The position numbers and the translations under genes were made by a program. A stretch of 51,702 bases of DNA from NCBI GenBank assembly GCA_035690425.1, contig DASSKO010000120.1, positions 1 to 51,702 of the forward strand, written 5' to 3'. The DNA is from DASSKO01 sp035690425 (GTDB lineage: Bacteria; Actinomycetota; Actinomycetes; Propionibacteriales; Nocardioidaceae). Every line of letters starts with the position of its first letter. Position 1 is the stretch's first letter. The notes below the pieces were generated by a model. It searched no databases. It saw only the letters and a list, made by a program, of their open reading frames with translations, and was not told the DNA's origin. Of the stretch, positions 1 to 8,170 are shown piece by piece.

Positions 1-598
1 CAAGCGGATGATCGCCTACACCTCGGTCAACCACATGGGCTACGTCGTCGTGGCGGTGGGCGCCGCCGGCCTGGTGTCGGGCAGCGACGAGCAGGCGCGT
101 GCGGTGGCGGTCACCGGGGCGGTCACGCAGATGGTCAGCCACGGGCTCATCACCGGAGCGCTGTTCCTGCTGGCGGGAGTGCTGCAGGACCGGGCCGGCA
201 GCTACGACCTGCACGGCTACGGCGGCCTGGCCGCCCCCGCTCCGCGATTCGCAACGCTGTTCGCGGTCGGCGCGTTCGCCTCTCTCGGGCTGCCGGGCTT
301 CACCGGCTTCATCGCCGAGTTCCAGATCTTCACCGGCAGCATCGCCGCGGCAGCGGTGACCGCTCTCGCCCTGCCGGGGATCCTGGTCACCGCCGCGCTG
401 TTCCTGCGTGCGCTCCAGCTGCTGTTCACCGGCCCGGTGCGTGGCCGGTCGTTCGAGTTCACCGACCTGCGGGCGGCCGAGACCTGGTCGGCGGGCCCGC
501 TGCTGGTCCTCGCTCTCGTCCTCGGTGTGTTACCCCGGCCCCTGCTCGACGTGATCGAACCCGCCTCGCGGACCGTCGTCCAGCTGGTGGAGCGGTAG
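1..598 (+). CDS. nuoM: NADH-quinone oxidoreductase subunit M, C-terminal part (truncated by window edge)
   Basis: The frame is open from base 2 and begins inside the conserved segment around KRMIAYTSVNHMGY, the lysine-bearing region of the antiporter-like complex I subunits. About 198 residues with several hydrophobic helices follow, including GLPGFTGFIAEF, typical of NuoM near its C-terminus. NuoM is one of the proton-pumping membrane subunits of NADH:quinone oxidoreductase. The 5' part lies outside the window. The stop is 3 nt before the start of nuoN, so the two are surely co-transcribed as the distal end of a nuo operon. An Mrp-type subunit D/A could look similar, but the neighbour nuoN favours NuoM. 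Confidence 0.9.
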   Translation, partial: KRMIAYTSVNHMGYVVVAVGAAGLVSGSDEQARAVAVTGAVTQMVSHGLITGALFLLAGVLQDRAGSYDLHGYGGLAAPAPRFATLFAVGAFASLGLPGFTGFIAEFQIFTGSIAAAAVTALALPGILVTAALFLRALQLLFTGPVRGRSFEFTDLRAAETWSAGPLLVLALVLGVLPRPLLDVIEPASRTVVQLVER

Positions 599-601
599 CC
601 G

Positions 602-2014
602 ATGCGCCCACTGGCTCTGCTGCCCGAGATCGTGCTGCTGTCTGGCGCGGTGGTCGCCCTGCTGTCGGGGTCGTTCCTGCCCCGCCGCAAGCAGTGGGGC
701 ACCCGGCTGGTCACCGTCGCGACCCTGGTCCTGGCGGCGGGGCTCGCGCTCCCGGACCTGGCCGGCAGCGCGCAGACCGCCTTCGAGGGCACCTATGCGG
801 TAGACACCGCCACCGGCGCGGCCCGGCTGATCGCGACCGGGGCCACCCTGCTGATCGTGCTGCTCGGCGTCGACGAGCTGGCCGACGACCCGCGGGAGAG
901 CGAAACCTACGTCCTGCTGCTCCTCGCCACCCTCGGAACCGTGGTGCTGGCCGGGACGAACGACCTGCTGCTGGTGATCACCGGTTATCTGCTGGCCACG
1001 ATCCCGTTGTACGGCCTGGTCGGGCTGACCCGCACTGCCGCCGGTGCGGAAGCGGCGATGAAGACCTACCTGTTCGGTGCGTTGCTCGGCATCTCGCTGA
1101 TGCTCGGGGTCACCGTGCTGTACGGCGTGGGCGGCGCCACGGCGTACTCCATGCTCGGTGACGGGCTGCGCGAGGCGCCGCCGGCGGCCGTCGCCTTCGG
1201 CTTCGTGGCGGTGCTCGGCGGACTGCTGTTCAAGGCCGGCGGGGTCCCGGGGCACTTCTGGGTGCCCGACGCCGCGCAGGGCGCGAGCTCCACGGCGGCC
1301 GCGTTTCTCACCACCGTGCCGAAGGTCGGCGCGCTCGTCGCGGCCTTTCGACTGGTCTCGGTGCTGCCCGGCACGGTCGACTGGGCGGTGCTGGTCGCGG
1401 TCCTTGCCGTGGTGTCGATGACGTTGGGCAACCTGGCTGCGTTCGCGCAGACCGATCCGCGTCGGCTGCTCGGCTGGTCCACGGTGAGCCAGGTCGGCTA
1501 TCTGCTGGTGCCGGTCGCCGTCGCCGATGTCAGCGATCTCGCGCTGCCGTCTCTGCTGGTCTTCCTCGCCGGGTACGCCGTGACCAACGTCACCACGTTC
1601 GCCGTCGTGGCAGCTTTCCCGCAGCGGCGGACGCTGGCGTCGTACCGCGGACTGGCCGGGTCACAACCGTGGGTCGGCGCCGCCCTGCTGGTCAGCCTGC
1701 TCGGACTGGTCGGCACCCCACCGACGGCTGTCTTCGTCGGCAAGCTCACGGTCGCCAGCGCTGCGTGGGACGGCGGTGCCGCATGGCTCGCCGTCGCCGT
1801 GATGGTCAACTCGGTCGCCAGCCTCTTCTATTACCTGCGCTGGATCATCCCGGCGTACCAGTCGGCAGAGCCGGTGCGGCGCACCGCCGAGGGTGCGTTC
1901 GTCCCGCAACCGTGGGCGATGCGCACGGCCGTGGCCGCGGGGGGTGCAAGCCTCATCGTCGGCCTGGGCTCGGGGGCGGTCTGGGCCGCCGTCAGCGGCC
2001 CCATGGCCGGGTGA
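602..2014 (+). CDS. nuoN: NADH-quinone oxidoreductase subunit N
   Basis: 470 residues, almost entirely transmembrane. The central segment (about residues 200-235) carries FKAGGVPGHFWVPDAAQGAS, the hallmark of the proton-conducting antiporter-like subunits, and LLGWSTVSQVGYLL follows, the second lysine/histidine helix region of NuoN. It is the last gene of the nuo cluster, in the usual M-N order. It forms part of the membrane arm of complex I, coupling quinone reduction to proton translocation. The start ATG at 602 is 3 nt after the nuoM stop. Length agrees with actinobacterial NuoN (about 450-530 aa). After the stop there is a 267-nt leader belonging to the next gene. Confidence 0.95.
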   Translation: MRPLALLPEIVLLSGAVVALLSGSFLPRRKQWGTRLVTVATLVLAAGLALPDLAGSAQTAFEGTYAVDTATGAARLIATGATLLIVLLGVDELADDPRESETYVLLLLATLGTVVLAGTNDLLLVITGYLLATIPLYGLVGLTRTAAGAEAAMKTYLFGALLGISLMLGVTVLYGVGGATAYSMLGDGLREAPPAAVAFGFVAVLGGLLFKAGGVPGHFWVPDAAQGASSTAAAFLTTVPKVGALVAAFRLVSVLPGTVDWAVLVAVLAVVSMTLGNLAAFAQTDPRRLLGWSTVSQVGYLLVPVAVADVSDLALPSLLVFLAGYAVTNVTTFAVVAAFPQRRTLASYRGLAGSQPWVGAALLVSLLGLVGTPPTAVFVGKLTVASAAWDGGAAWLAVAVMVNSVASLFYYLRWIIPAYQSAEPVRRTAEGAFVPQPWAMRTAVAAGGASLIVGLGSGAVWAAVSGPMAG

Positions 2015-2038
2015 CGGCGCGGGTGGTGCCCGCCCAGG

Positions 2039-2067
2039 TTGTCTGCGTTCGCTCGGTCCCTTAGTGT
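2039..2067 (+). promoter_or_regulatory. Putative housekeeping promoter of the riboswitch/NlpC-P60 transcript
   Basis: TTGTCT at 2039-2044 and TAGTGT at 2062-2067 are separated by 17 nt, an acceptable primary-sigma promoter. Transcription would start near 2074, just before the conserved riboswitch sequence. This is prediction only; the -10 match is partial. Confidence 0.4.
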
Positions 2068-2075
2068 CTCGGTGC

Positions 2076-2256
2076 AAGGTGTCCGGAGACCGAAGGCCAG
2101 CCAGGGTCGAGGCCGGGCGCCGCGCCGAGTCCGGGCGGTCCGTTGGGGAGGCTGTTCCGGAGCCGGGGACCCATCCAGCAGTGGGGTTAATCGGTGTGCT
2201 GCACACCGACGGGCAAGTCGCGAGCCCGCACCCGTCAGCTAACCCGGTAGGCGTTC
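2076..2256 (+). promoter_or_regulatory. c-di-AMP riboswitch (ydaO-yuaA class)
   Basis: The leader between nuoN and the NlpC/P60 gene contains the conserved blocks of the ydaO class in order: GCCGAGTCCG at about 2123-2132, GCCGGGGACCC near 2162-2172, GGGGTTAATCGG near 2183-2194, and CAGCTAACCCGGTAGGCG near 2236-2253, whose CTAACCC pairs back towards GGGGTTA. In actinobacteria this element usually precedes cell-wall hydrolase genes (NlpC/P60, Rpf), exactly as here. It binds cyclic di-AMP and normally lowers expression when the ligand is high. I did not find an obvious intrinsic terminator before the coding start, so the expression platform is unclear. Confidence 0.88.
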
Positions 2257-2281
2257 GACGACGAAGGAGAACCGACCACTC

Positions 2282-3451
2282 GTGCTGAATGGCCGCCCCC
2301 GCAGCTTGCGCCGCGTTGTCGCCGGTGCCGGCGTATCCGCCCTCATCCTCGCCATCGGCGTGCCGGGCACGTCGTACGCCGAGCCGACGATCGAGGATGT
2401 CCAGGGGCGTGTCGACGCGCTCTACCACGACGCGGAGGCCGCCCAGGAGCGGTTGCATGGCGTCCGCGTGGACATGAAGGCCACCCAGACGCGGTTGCGG
2501 ACACTCCAGCGTGATCTGAGGTCTCGGCGCGCAGAGGTCGAGCGGATGGGCGACGTGGTCGCCGCGACCATCGCCGAGCAGGCCCAGAACGGCGCCGGCT
2601 TCGGTGTGACCGGCCGCCTGCTGGTGGCATCGGACCCGGACCAGGTGATCGACACCATGGTGGCGACCGAGGCGTTCAACGCGCATCAGGGCGCGATGCT
2701 GACCGAGTTCGCCGCCGAGTCCGAGAAGCTCGAGCGGCGCACGCAGCAGGTGGCCGCCGAGCTCAAGGACGTCCGCGGTCAGAAGCGAGAGATCGCGGCC
2801 GAGAAGAAGTCGGTCGACGCCAACCTCGCCGAGGCCCAAGAGCTGTTGTCTGAGCTGAAGGCCGAAGAACGTGCGCGGCTCCGCCGGCTCGCGGCGCGGC
2901 GTGCCGCCGAGGCTCGCGCGGCCGCAGCGGCGGCTGCGGACCGCGCCGCGCAGCAGGCGGCCGCAGCCGCTGAGGCTGCTGCCGAGGAGTCTGCCGAGGA
3001 GCCCACCGGGTCGCAGCAGCCCGAGGCCACGGCGCCGGACCGCGGCGGCGAGCAGGTCTCCCGTGGAGGCGAGCGTGAGCAGCTCCCCACCGTGCCGGCG
3101 AGCGGCGGGGCTTCGGCCGCCGTCGACTTCGCGCTGGCGCAGGTGGGGGACTCCTACGTCTACGGCGCGTCCGGACCGGACGCCTGGGACTGCTCCGGCC
3201 TGACCGCGGCCGCGTGGGGAGCCGCCGGCGTCGCGCTCCCGCACTCCTCCAGCGCCCAGATGAGCGCGGGCACCCCGGTCTCCCGGGACCAGTTGCAACC
3301 AGGCGACCTGGTGTTCTACTACTCACCGGTGAGTCACGTCGGCATCTACATCGGCAACGGACAGTTGGCGCACGCCGCCAACCCGAGCACCGGCGTTTCC
3401 ATCACCAGCGTCGACTCCATGCCGTTCAGCGGAGCGGTCCGGCCGGGCTGA
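2282..3451 (+). CDS. Secreted NlpC/P60 peptidoglycan endopeptidase with coiled-coil N-terminus
   Basis: 389 residues. Residues 1 to about 32 are a signal peptide (basic start, hydrophobic core, cleavage probably after TSYA). Residues 35-235 are charged helical coiled coil, becoming Ala/Glu/Arg-rich around 195-235, then a low-complexity linker. The C-terminal NlpC/P60 domain (about 275-389) has the Cys-His-His triad: C304 in WDCSGL, H352 in SHVGIYIG and H364 in LAHAAN. The family cleaves D-gamma-glutamyl-meso-diaminopimelate bonds in wall peptides, as in actinobacterial RipA-type proteins, where the coiled coil regulates the enzyme. The GTG start at 2282 follows a GAAGGAG ribosome site. Expression is probably controlled by the c-di-AMP riboswitch directly upstream. 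Confidence 0.92.
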   Translation: MLNGRPRSLRRVVAGAGVSALILAIGVPGTSYAEPTIEDVQGRVDALYHDAEAAQERLHGVRVDMKATQTRLRTLQRDLRSRRAEVERMGDVVAATIAEQAQNGAGFGVTGRLLVASDPDQVIDTMVATEAFNAHQGAMLTEFAAESEKLERRTQQVAAELKDVRGQKREIAAEKKSVDANLAEAQELLSELKAEERARLRRLAARRAAEARAAAAAAADRAAQQAAAAAEAAAEESAEEPTGSQQPEATAPDRGGEQVSRGGEREQLPTVPASGGASAAVDFALAQVGDSYVYGASGPDAWDCSGLTAAAWGAAGVALPHSSSAQMSAGTPVSRDQLQPGDLVFYYSPVSHVGIYIGNGQLAHAANPSTGVSITSVDSMPFSGAVRPG

Positions 3452-3474
3452 GCGTCCCCGGCCTGTCGCTCAGC
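3447..3474. terminator. Hairpin shared by the convergent NlpC/P60 and prfC gene ends
   Basis: GCTGAGCG (3447-3454) is an exact reverse complement of CGCTCAGC (3467-3474), separated by a 12-nt loop. The stem spans both stop codons. There is no U-tract, as is common in high-GC actinobacteria, so a bidirectional terminator role is plausible but unproven. Confidence 0.45.
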
Positions 3475-5086
3475 GCTCGCCCGCGACGAGCGGCTCGAGC
3501 AGCAGGCCGGGATGCTGCCGGACGACCGAGGCGGCGCGCCACCGGTCCGGGAACAGCACCAGCAGCTCACCGTCGGTGCGGGTGAGCACCTCGATGCCTC
3601 GCATGGCGTTGAGCTCGGCGGCGTCCTCCGGGCGGGTGACCCGCGCGACGGAGTAGCCGAGCGGCTCCATCCGCACGGGCGCGCCCAGCTCGCTGGCCAT
3701 CCGCTGCGCGACGACCTCGAACTGCATCGGCCCGACCGCGGCGAGCACGGGCGCCTGGTCGCCGCGCGCCTCCGACCGCAACACCTGGACGACCCCTTCC
3801 TGGCCGAGTTGCTCGATCCCACGCCGGAACTGCTTGTACTTGCTCGAGTCCTTCGCCGTGACGCTGGCGAAGTGCTCGGGGGCAAAGCTGGCGATGCGCG
3901 GATATCGCACGGGCTCGTCGGCGTACAGGGTGTCGCCCACCCGCAGGGCGGCGGCGTTGACCAGACCGATGATGTCGCCCGGGTGGGCGATGTCGATGAC
4001 CTCGCGCTCACGGCCGAAGACGGCCTGCGCGTACTTCGTGGCGAACGGCCGCCGGGTGTCGGCGTGCGTCGCGACCATGCCGCGGCGGAAGGTCCCCGAA
4101 CAGACCCGGGCGAACGCTACGCGGTCGCGGTGGGCGGTGTCCATGCCGGCCTGCACCTTGAACACGAACGCGCTGAACGGCGCGTCGAGGTCACGTCGCC
4201 GACCCTGGTCGTCGACCGCCCCGCGCGGCGCCGGTGCGAGCTCGACCAGCGTGTCAAGCAGTTGACGTACCCCGAAGTTCGAGATCGCGGAGGCGAACAG
4301 CACGGGTGTGGTGACCCCGGCCAGGAACGTCTCCTGGTCGTGCACGGCACCGTCCGCGGCGAGCAGTTCTCGCTCCTCCGCCGCGGTCGACCACGCCTCG
4401 CCCTCGGCAGCTTGCGCCTCGGTGGGGGTGAGCAGCTCCTCGGGGGCACGCCGAGCTCCGCCGGCGGTGCGCGTGTAGCGGATGAACCCGCCGTCACGGC
4501 AGTCGAGTACGCCGCGGAAGTCCCCGGCGATGCCGACCGGCCAGTACAGCGGCGTGGGGTCGAGGCCGATCTGTTGCTGAATCTCGTCCATCAGCTCCAG
4601 CGGCTCGTGGCCGGGCCGGTCCCACTTGTTGATGACCGTGATCACGGGGATGCCGCGGTGACGACAGACCTGGAACAGCTTCAGCGTCTGTGGCTCCAGC
4701 CCTCTGGCGGCGTCGACGAGCATGACCGCGGCGTCGACCGCGGACAGCACCCGGTAGGTGTCCTCGGAGAAGTCGGAGTGACCCGGGGTGTCGACGAGGT
4801 TGATCACGACATCGCCGTACGCGAACTGCAGGGCGGCAGAGGTGATCGAGATGCCGCGGGCCCGCTCCATCTCCATCCAGTCCGACACCGTGCCTCGTCG
4901 ACCTGACTTGCCGTGCACGGCGCCGGCCTCGGAGATCACCTCGGCGTGCAGCGCCAGGGCCTCGGTCAGCGTCGACTTGCCCGCATCGGGGTGGCTGATG
5001 ACCGCGAACGTCCGACGGCGACCGGCCTCCCGCCGAGCCGTCTGCTGACGGCCCACGCCTGATCTGCTGCCGTCGGTGAGTGTCAT
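3470..5086 (-). CDS. prfC: Peptide chain release factor 3
   Basis: 538 residues with an EF-G-like GTPase domain: P-loop SHPDAGKST near residue 30, DTPGHSDF (G3) and INKWD (G4). Domains II and III follow, and the C-terminal region has the RF3 signature around FKFRRGIEQLGQEG-like KQFRRGIEQLGQEG. RF3 is the GTPase that removes RF1/RF2 from ribosomes after peptide release. An in-frame upstream ATG at 5188 exists, but the ATG at 5086 is preferred: it is preceded by GAAGG at a good distance and gives the usual RF3 length (about 530 aa). Convergent with the NlpC/P60 gene. Gene content changes abruptly after its promoter side, where the restriction-modification island begins. Confidence 0.95.
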   Translation of the reverse strand: MTLTDGSRSGVGRQQTARREAGRRRTFAVISHPDAGKSTLTEALALHAEVISEAGAVHGKSGRRGTVSDWMEMERARGISITSAALQFAYGDVVINLVDTPGHSDFSEDTYRVLSAVDAAVMLVDAARGLEPQTLKLFQVCRHRGIPVITVINKWDRPGHEPLELMDEIQQQIGLDPTPLYWPVGIAGDFRGVLDCRDGGFIRYTRTAGGARRAPEELLTPTEAQAAEGEAWSTAAEERELLAADGAVHDQETFLAGVTTPVLFASAISNFGVRQLLDTLVELAPAPRGAVDDQGRRRDLDAPFSAFVFKVQAGMDTAHRDRVAFARVCSGTFRRGMVATHADTRRPFATKYAQAVFGREREVIDIAHPGDIIGLVNAAALRVGDTLYADEPVRYPRIASFAPEHFASVTAKDSSKYKQFRRGIEQLGQEGVVQVLRSEARGDQAPVLAAVGPMQFEVVAQRMASELGAPVRMEPLGYSVARVTRPEDAAELNAMRGIEVLTRTDGELLVLFPDRWRAASVVRQHPGLLLEPLVAGER

Positions 5087-5290
5087 CTGGCCTTCAGGAT
5101 AGCGACGGCAGCCAATGCCGCGGACCAGGGGAGTGGCCTTATCGCCCGCACTGATGTCATGCCTCGGCTGATGCCGGTCTCGGGGCAAAGGAGTGGATCC
5201 GCGTCAACTAAGCCCGTCGTGCTGCTCATTGACGCTTGCCGCCGGCAGGTCCAGTAGCGACTGTCGGACGTCACCTCTAGAGTCTCCGCC

Positions 5291-6361
5291 ATGACGATAG
5301 ACAGCATCGGCACCAGTTCCGTCGGGAGCACGGCTGCGCTCGACGTCGTCAGCCGCGCTGCCTCGTTCCCGCGACTGCGCTACATGGGTTCCAAGTACCG
5401 GATGCTCCCGCATCTCGCGAAGGCGTTCAACGACGTAGGCGGAGCTGCGGCCCTTGATGCATTTTCTGGCAGCGGCGTAGTTTCGTACGCGCTGAAATTC
5501 CTCGGCTACTCGGTCACAGCTAATGACTTCCTGACCTTTCCGTCGATCATTGCGCGTGCCACGGTGGCCAATCACGCTGTGACTCTCTCTCACGACGACA
5601 TCGACGCGATCTGCGGCCCGGCCGCCGACGATCGCGACTTCATCCGGACCACCTTCGACGGTATGTACTTCACCGCCGCTGACCGGCAGTTCCTCGACTC
5701 GGCGTGGTCGCACATCGACCTGATGACTGGCGACAAGCAAGCGCTTGCCATAGCTGCTCTCGTACTTGCGGCCGCACGGAAACAGCCACGGGGAGTCTTT
5801 ACTTTCACGGAACTGCGCTACGACGATGGTCGGCGAGATCTCAGGCTGCCATTGCGTGAGCACTTTCGGGAGCGTGCTGCCGAGTATAATAGCGTTGTCT
5901 TCGATAGTGGAATGCCGTGCCGTGCGATATCGGGCGACGTGTGCGATGTGCCGCCGGAGGAATACGACGTTGTCTACCTGGACCCGCCGTACGCTCCACC
6001 CCGTGACGACAACTGCTATGTCAAGCGCTACCATTTTCTTGAAGGCCTTGCGGTCTACTGGCGCGGTGTCACGATCATGGAGAACACCAAGACCAAGAAA
6101 CTTGTCAAAAAGTACACGCCATTCTCCTACAAGCACACGGTTACAGCTGCACTTTCCGATACATTCGAGCGGTTCAAAGGCTCGACGATCATTCTGTCGT
6201 ACTCGTCGAACGCCGTGCCCGATGTGACGACGATCGAGAATTTGCTGCGCGATGTAAAGGGCAGTGTTGAGGTAAGACGCCTCGATCACCGTTACTCGTT
6301 CGGGACTCACTCATCGGCGCATCGCCGAGCCGTATCCGAGTACCTGTTCATTGGAAGTTGA
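5291..6361 (+). CDS. DNA adenine-N6 methyltransferase, D12 class (type II modification enzyme)
   Basis: 356 residues with the motif order of the alpha (D12/Dam-like) m6A methyltransferases: motif X as RLRYMGSKYRM near residue 30, motif I as LDAFSGSGVVSYALKFLGY near 57-75, then a target-recognition stretch, and catalytic motif IV as YLDPPYAPP near 230. It transfers a methyl group from SAM to adenine in a specific DNA sequence, which I cannot infer. Its stop is 6 nt before the putative endonuclease start, the normal arrangement of a type II system. Base and codon use differ from the neighbours, with many A/T-ending codons (for example the runs around 5880-5900 and 6110-6130), which suggests horizontal acquisition. 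Confidence 0.9.
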   Translation: MTIDSIGTSSVGSTAALDVVSRAASFPRLRYMGSKYRMLPHLAKAFNDVGGAAALDAFSGSGVVSYALKFLGYSVTANDFLTFPSIIARATVANHAVTLSHDDIDAICGPAADDRDFIRTTFDGMYFTAADRQFLDSAWSHIDLMTGDKQALAIAALVLAAARKQPRGVFTFTELRYDDGRRDLRLPLREHFRERAAEYNSVVFDSGMPCRAISGDVCDVPPEEYDVVYLDPPYAPPRDDNCYVKRYHFLEGLAVYWRGVTIMENTKTKKLVKKYTPFSYKHTVTAALSDTFERFKGSTIILSYSSNAVPDVTTIENLLRDVKGSVEVRRLDHRYSFGTHSSAHRRAVSEYLFIGS

Positions 6362-6367
6362 GCTTGT

Positions 6368-7210
6368 ATGGCGAGTGTCCAAAGCTTTGAAGACTACCTG
6401 GCGTCTTTAGGAAGCCTTACGGCTCACGTAGATCCGATGGCGGCAACACCGGAGGCTGCGGCCATCAAGGGTGCCGCGAAATCGTTGGCTGAGCTGCCGG
6501 AGATTACTGCGGAAACCTTGGCAGAATGGGCTGGTCGACACCCTCGTGAAGTACCCGCGCTCGGGCTCACGGTCGGCCTCTCGCAGGAGAAACTTAAGAA
6601 TGCGTTGCGCCATCATTTAGGGACGAGCGGCTGGATCACGCTAGCTCTCCAGCGTGCCGACGAGCTGATCGACCTCCTCGATCGCGAGTTCGATCTCATT
6701 CGGCTTGTCAATGTCCAGCGAGACCGCAAGTATGACTTTGGCGATCTCCTTGTTGCTCGCTCCGGAACGCGTGGCACTGCCGCCCGTGCGGGTGCATCCG
6801 GACGGCGGGTGGAGGACGATATCGAGGCGATCGTCGACAACGTTGGCGTTCCCTACGAGGTACGGACCCGGTTCACTGGTCGGCGCGGTGAAACGGCACC
6901 TTGCGATGTCGCCGTGCCTACTGGCGCCACAGCGGAGATAGCAGTAGCGGCCAAGGGATTCGACTCGACCGGCTCCAAGCTCACCGACGCGGTCCGCGAG
7001 ATCGAGCGGATGGCGACCGTCCGCCTGCCGACACAATTCATTATGGCAGTTGTCGATGGCATCGGTTGGAAGAGTCGAGTGGCCGACCTGCGGCGCATCC
7101 ATGAGTTGTGGGTTCAGCGCGAGATCGACGGGATGTACACGCTGGCCACATTGGATAACTTCCGCGCAGACATTGTTGAGGCTTGCACGTTGCGAGGGTT
7201 GATCGTGTAG
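6368..7210 (+). CDS. Probable type II restriction endonuclease (PD-(D/E)XK-like)
   Basis: 280 residues, not clearly assignable to a named family by eye. The N-terminal half is helical. The C-terminal half carries a candidate nuclease core: APCDVAVP near residue 178 supplies an acidic residue on a strand, followed by AEIAVAAKGFDSTGSKLTD near 189-207, which resembles the E-x-K strand plus the GS-K-T segment seen in several type II enzymes. Position is the main argument: it starts 6 nt after the D12 methyltransferase stop and shares its low-GC composition, so the pair makes a self-contained restriction-modification module. Cleavage specificity is unknown. It could instead be an accessory protein, but a cognate nuclease is the simplest reading. 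Confidence 0.7.
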   Translation: MASVQSFEDYLASLGSLTAHVDPMAATPEAAAIKGAAKSLAELPEITAETLAEWAGRHPREVPALGLTVGLSQEKLKNALRHHLGTSGWITLALQRADELIDLLDREFDLIRLVNVQRDRKYDFGDLLVARSGTRGTAARAGASGRRVEDDIEAIVDNVGVPYEVRTRFTGRRGETAPCDVAVPTGATAEIAVAAKGFDSTGSKLTDAVREIERMATVRLPTQFIMAVVDGIGWKSRVADLRRIHELWVQREIDGMYTLATLDNFRADIVEACTLRGLIV

Positions 7211-7341
7211 CGATTGTCGCCCGCGCTGCCCGCTGCGGCCTCTGTTGGCAGCCGTGAGCCGATCGCGTCGAGAGCGCACTACTTCACCCTCGTCCGGGGC
7301 CTGGCACCTCACCGCGAAAGGCGGCGATGCCGCGCGTGCAG

Positions 7342-7366
7342 GAGTGGGGCAGGACCGGCTGGGTAG
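7342..7366 (+). promoter_or_regulatory. SigB-type promoter of the UbiA operon
   Basis: GAGT at 7342-7345 and GGGTAG at 7361-7366 are 15 nt apart, fitting the G-N-N-T / N14-16 / GGGTA pattern. The UbiA ATG begins 9 nt after the -10 element, so the mRNA would be leaderless. The -35 half is a weak match. Confidence 0.45.
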
Positions 7367-7375
7367 CGTCATGTC

Positions 7376-8170
7376 ATGCTGCTGCTGCTGCGTGCCTGCC
7401 ATCCGGGGCCCACGGTCGCGGTCACGCTGCTGGCCGCGCTGGTGGCTGCCGGCGTCGGTCACTCGGCCGCACCCCTGGTGCTGGTGGTGCTGGCCGTGTT
7501 CGCCGGCCAGCTGTCGATCGGCTGGTCGAACGACCTCCTCGACGCCGACCGGGACCGTCAGGTCCACCGTGCCGACAAGCCGATCGCCAGCGGCGACCTG
7601 TCCACGCGCGCCGTCGGGGTCGCGCTGGCCCTCGCACTGGCGGCCTGCGTGCTTTTTTCGCTGCTGTCCGGGCTGTGGGCCGGCCTCGTCCATCTCGTCC
7701 TGGTGGTCGGGTCCGGGTGGGCCTACAACGCTCGACTCAAGTCCACCGCGTGGTCGTGGCTGCCGTACGCCGTAGCGTTCGGTTCGCTGCCTGCCGTGGT
7801 GACGCTCGCGCTCGACCCGCCCGTCCCGCCCGCACCGTGGATGATGCTCGTCGGTGCGTTGCTCGGAGTCGGGGCCCACCTGGTCAACGTGCTGCCCGAT
7901 CTGGACGACGACGCCGCCACCGGAGTACGCGGACTGCCGCACCGCCTCGGCAGATCCACGACACAGACCTTGGCCACGATCCTGCTGTCGGTGGCCTCCG
8001 TCGTGGTCGTCGTCGGAGCCGACGGGCCGCCACCGGCCTGGGCGTGGGTGGCGTTGGCGTCGGTGGTGGCGTTGGCTGCGGTCGGCATGCGTGGGCGGGG
8101 GCGCATCTCCTTCCACGCCGCCGTCGCGATCGCCCTGATCGATGTCGTGATGTTCACGATCCGGGCATGA
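7376..8170 (+). CDS. UbiA family prenyltransferase
   Basis: 264 residues with about eight transmembrane helices. The first Asp-rich motif, NDLLDADRDRQVHR (about residues 46-59), binds the Mg-diphosphate of the prenyl donor. The second, PDLDDDAATGVRGLPHRLG, lies near residue 175. UbiA enzymes join a prenyl chain to an aromatic or other acceptor in the membrane, as in menaquinone, ubiquinone or archaeal-type lipid pathways. The acceptor here is unknown. The stop overlaps the flavoprotein start by 4 nt (ATGA), so the two act together, and the type III PKS operon downstream is a plausible source of an aromatic acceptor. ATG at 7376 is chosen over the out-of-frame ATG at 7371. Confidence 0.9.
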   Translation: MLLLLRACHPGPTVAVTLLAALVAAGVGHSAAPLVLVVLAVFAGQLSIGWSNDLLDADRDRQVHRADKPIASGDLSTRAVGVALALALAACVLFSLLSGLWAGLVHLVLVVGSGWAYNARLKSTAWSWLPYAVAFGSLPAVVTLALDPPVPPAPWMMLVGALLGVGAHLVNVLPDLDDDAATGVRGLPHRLGRSTTQTLATILLSVASVVVVVGADGPPPAWAWVALASVVALAAVGMRGRGRISFHAAVAIALIDVVMFTIRA

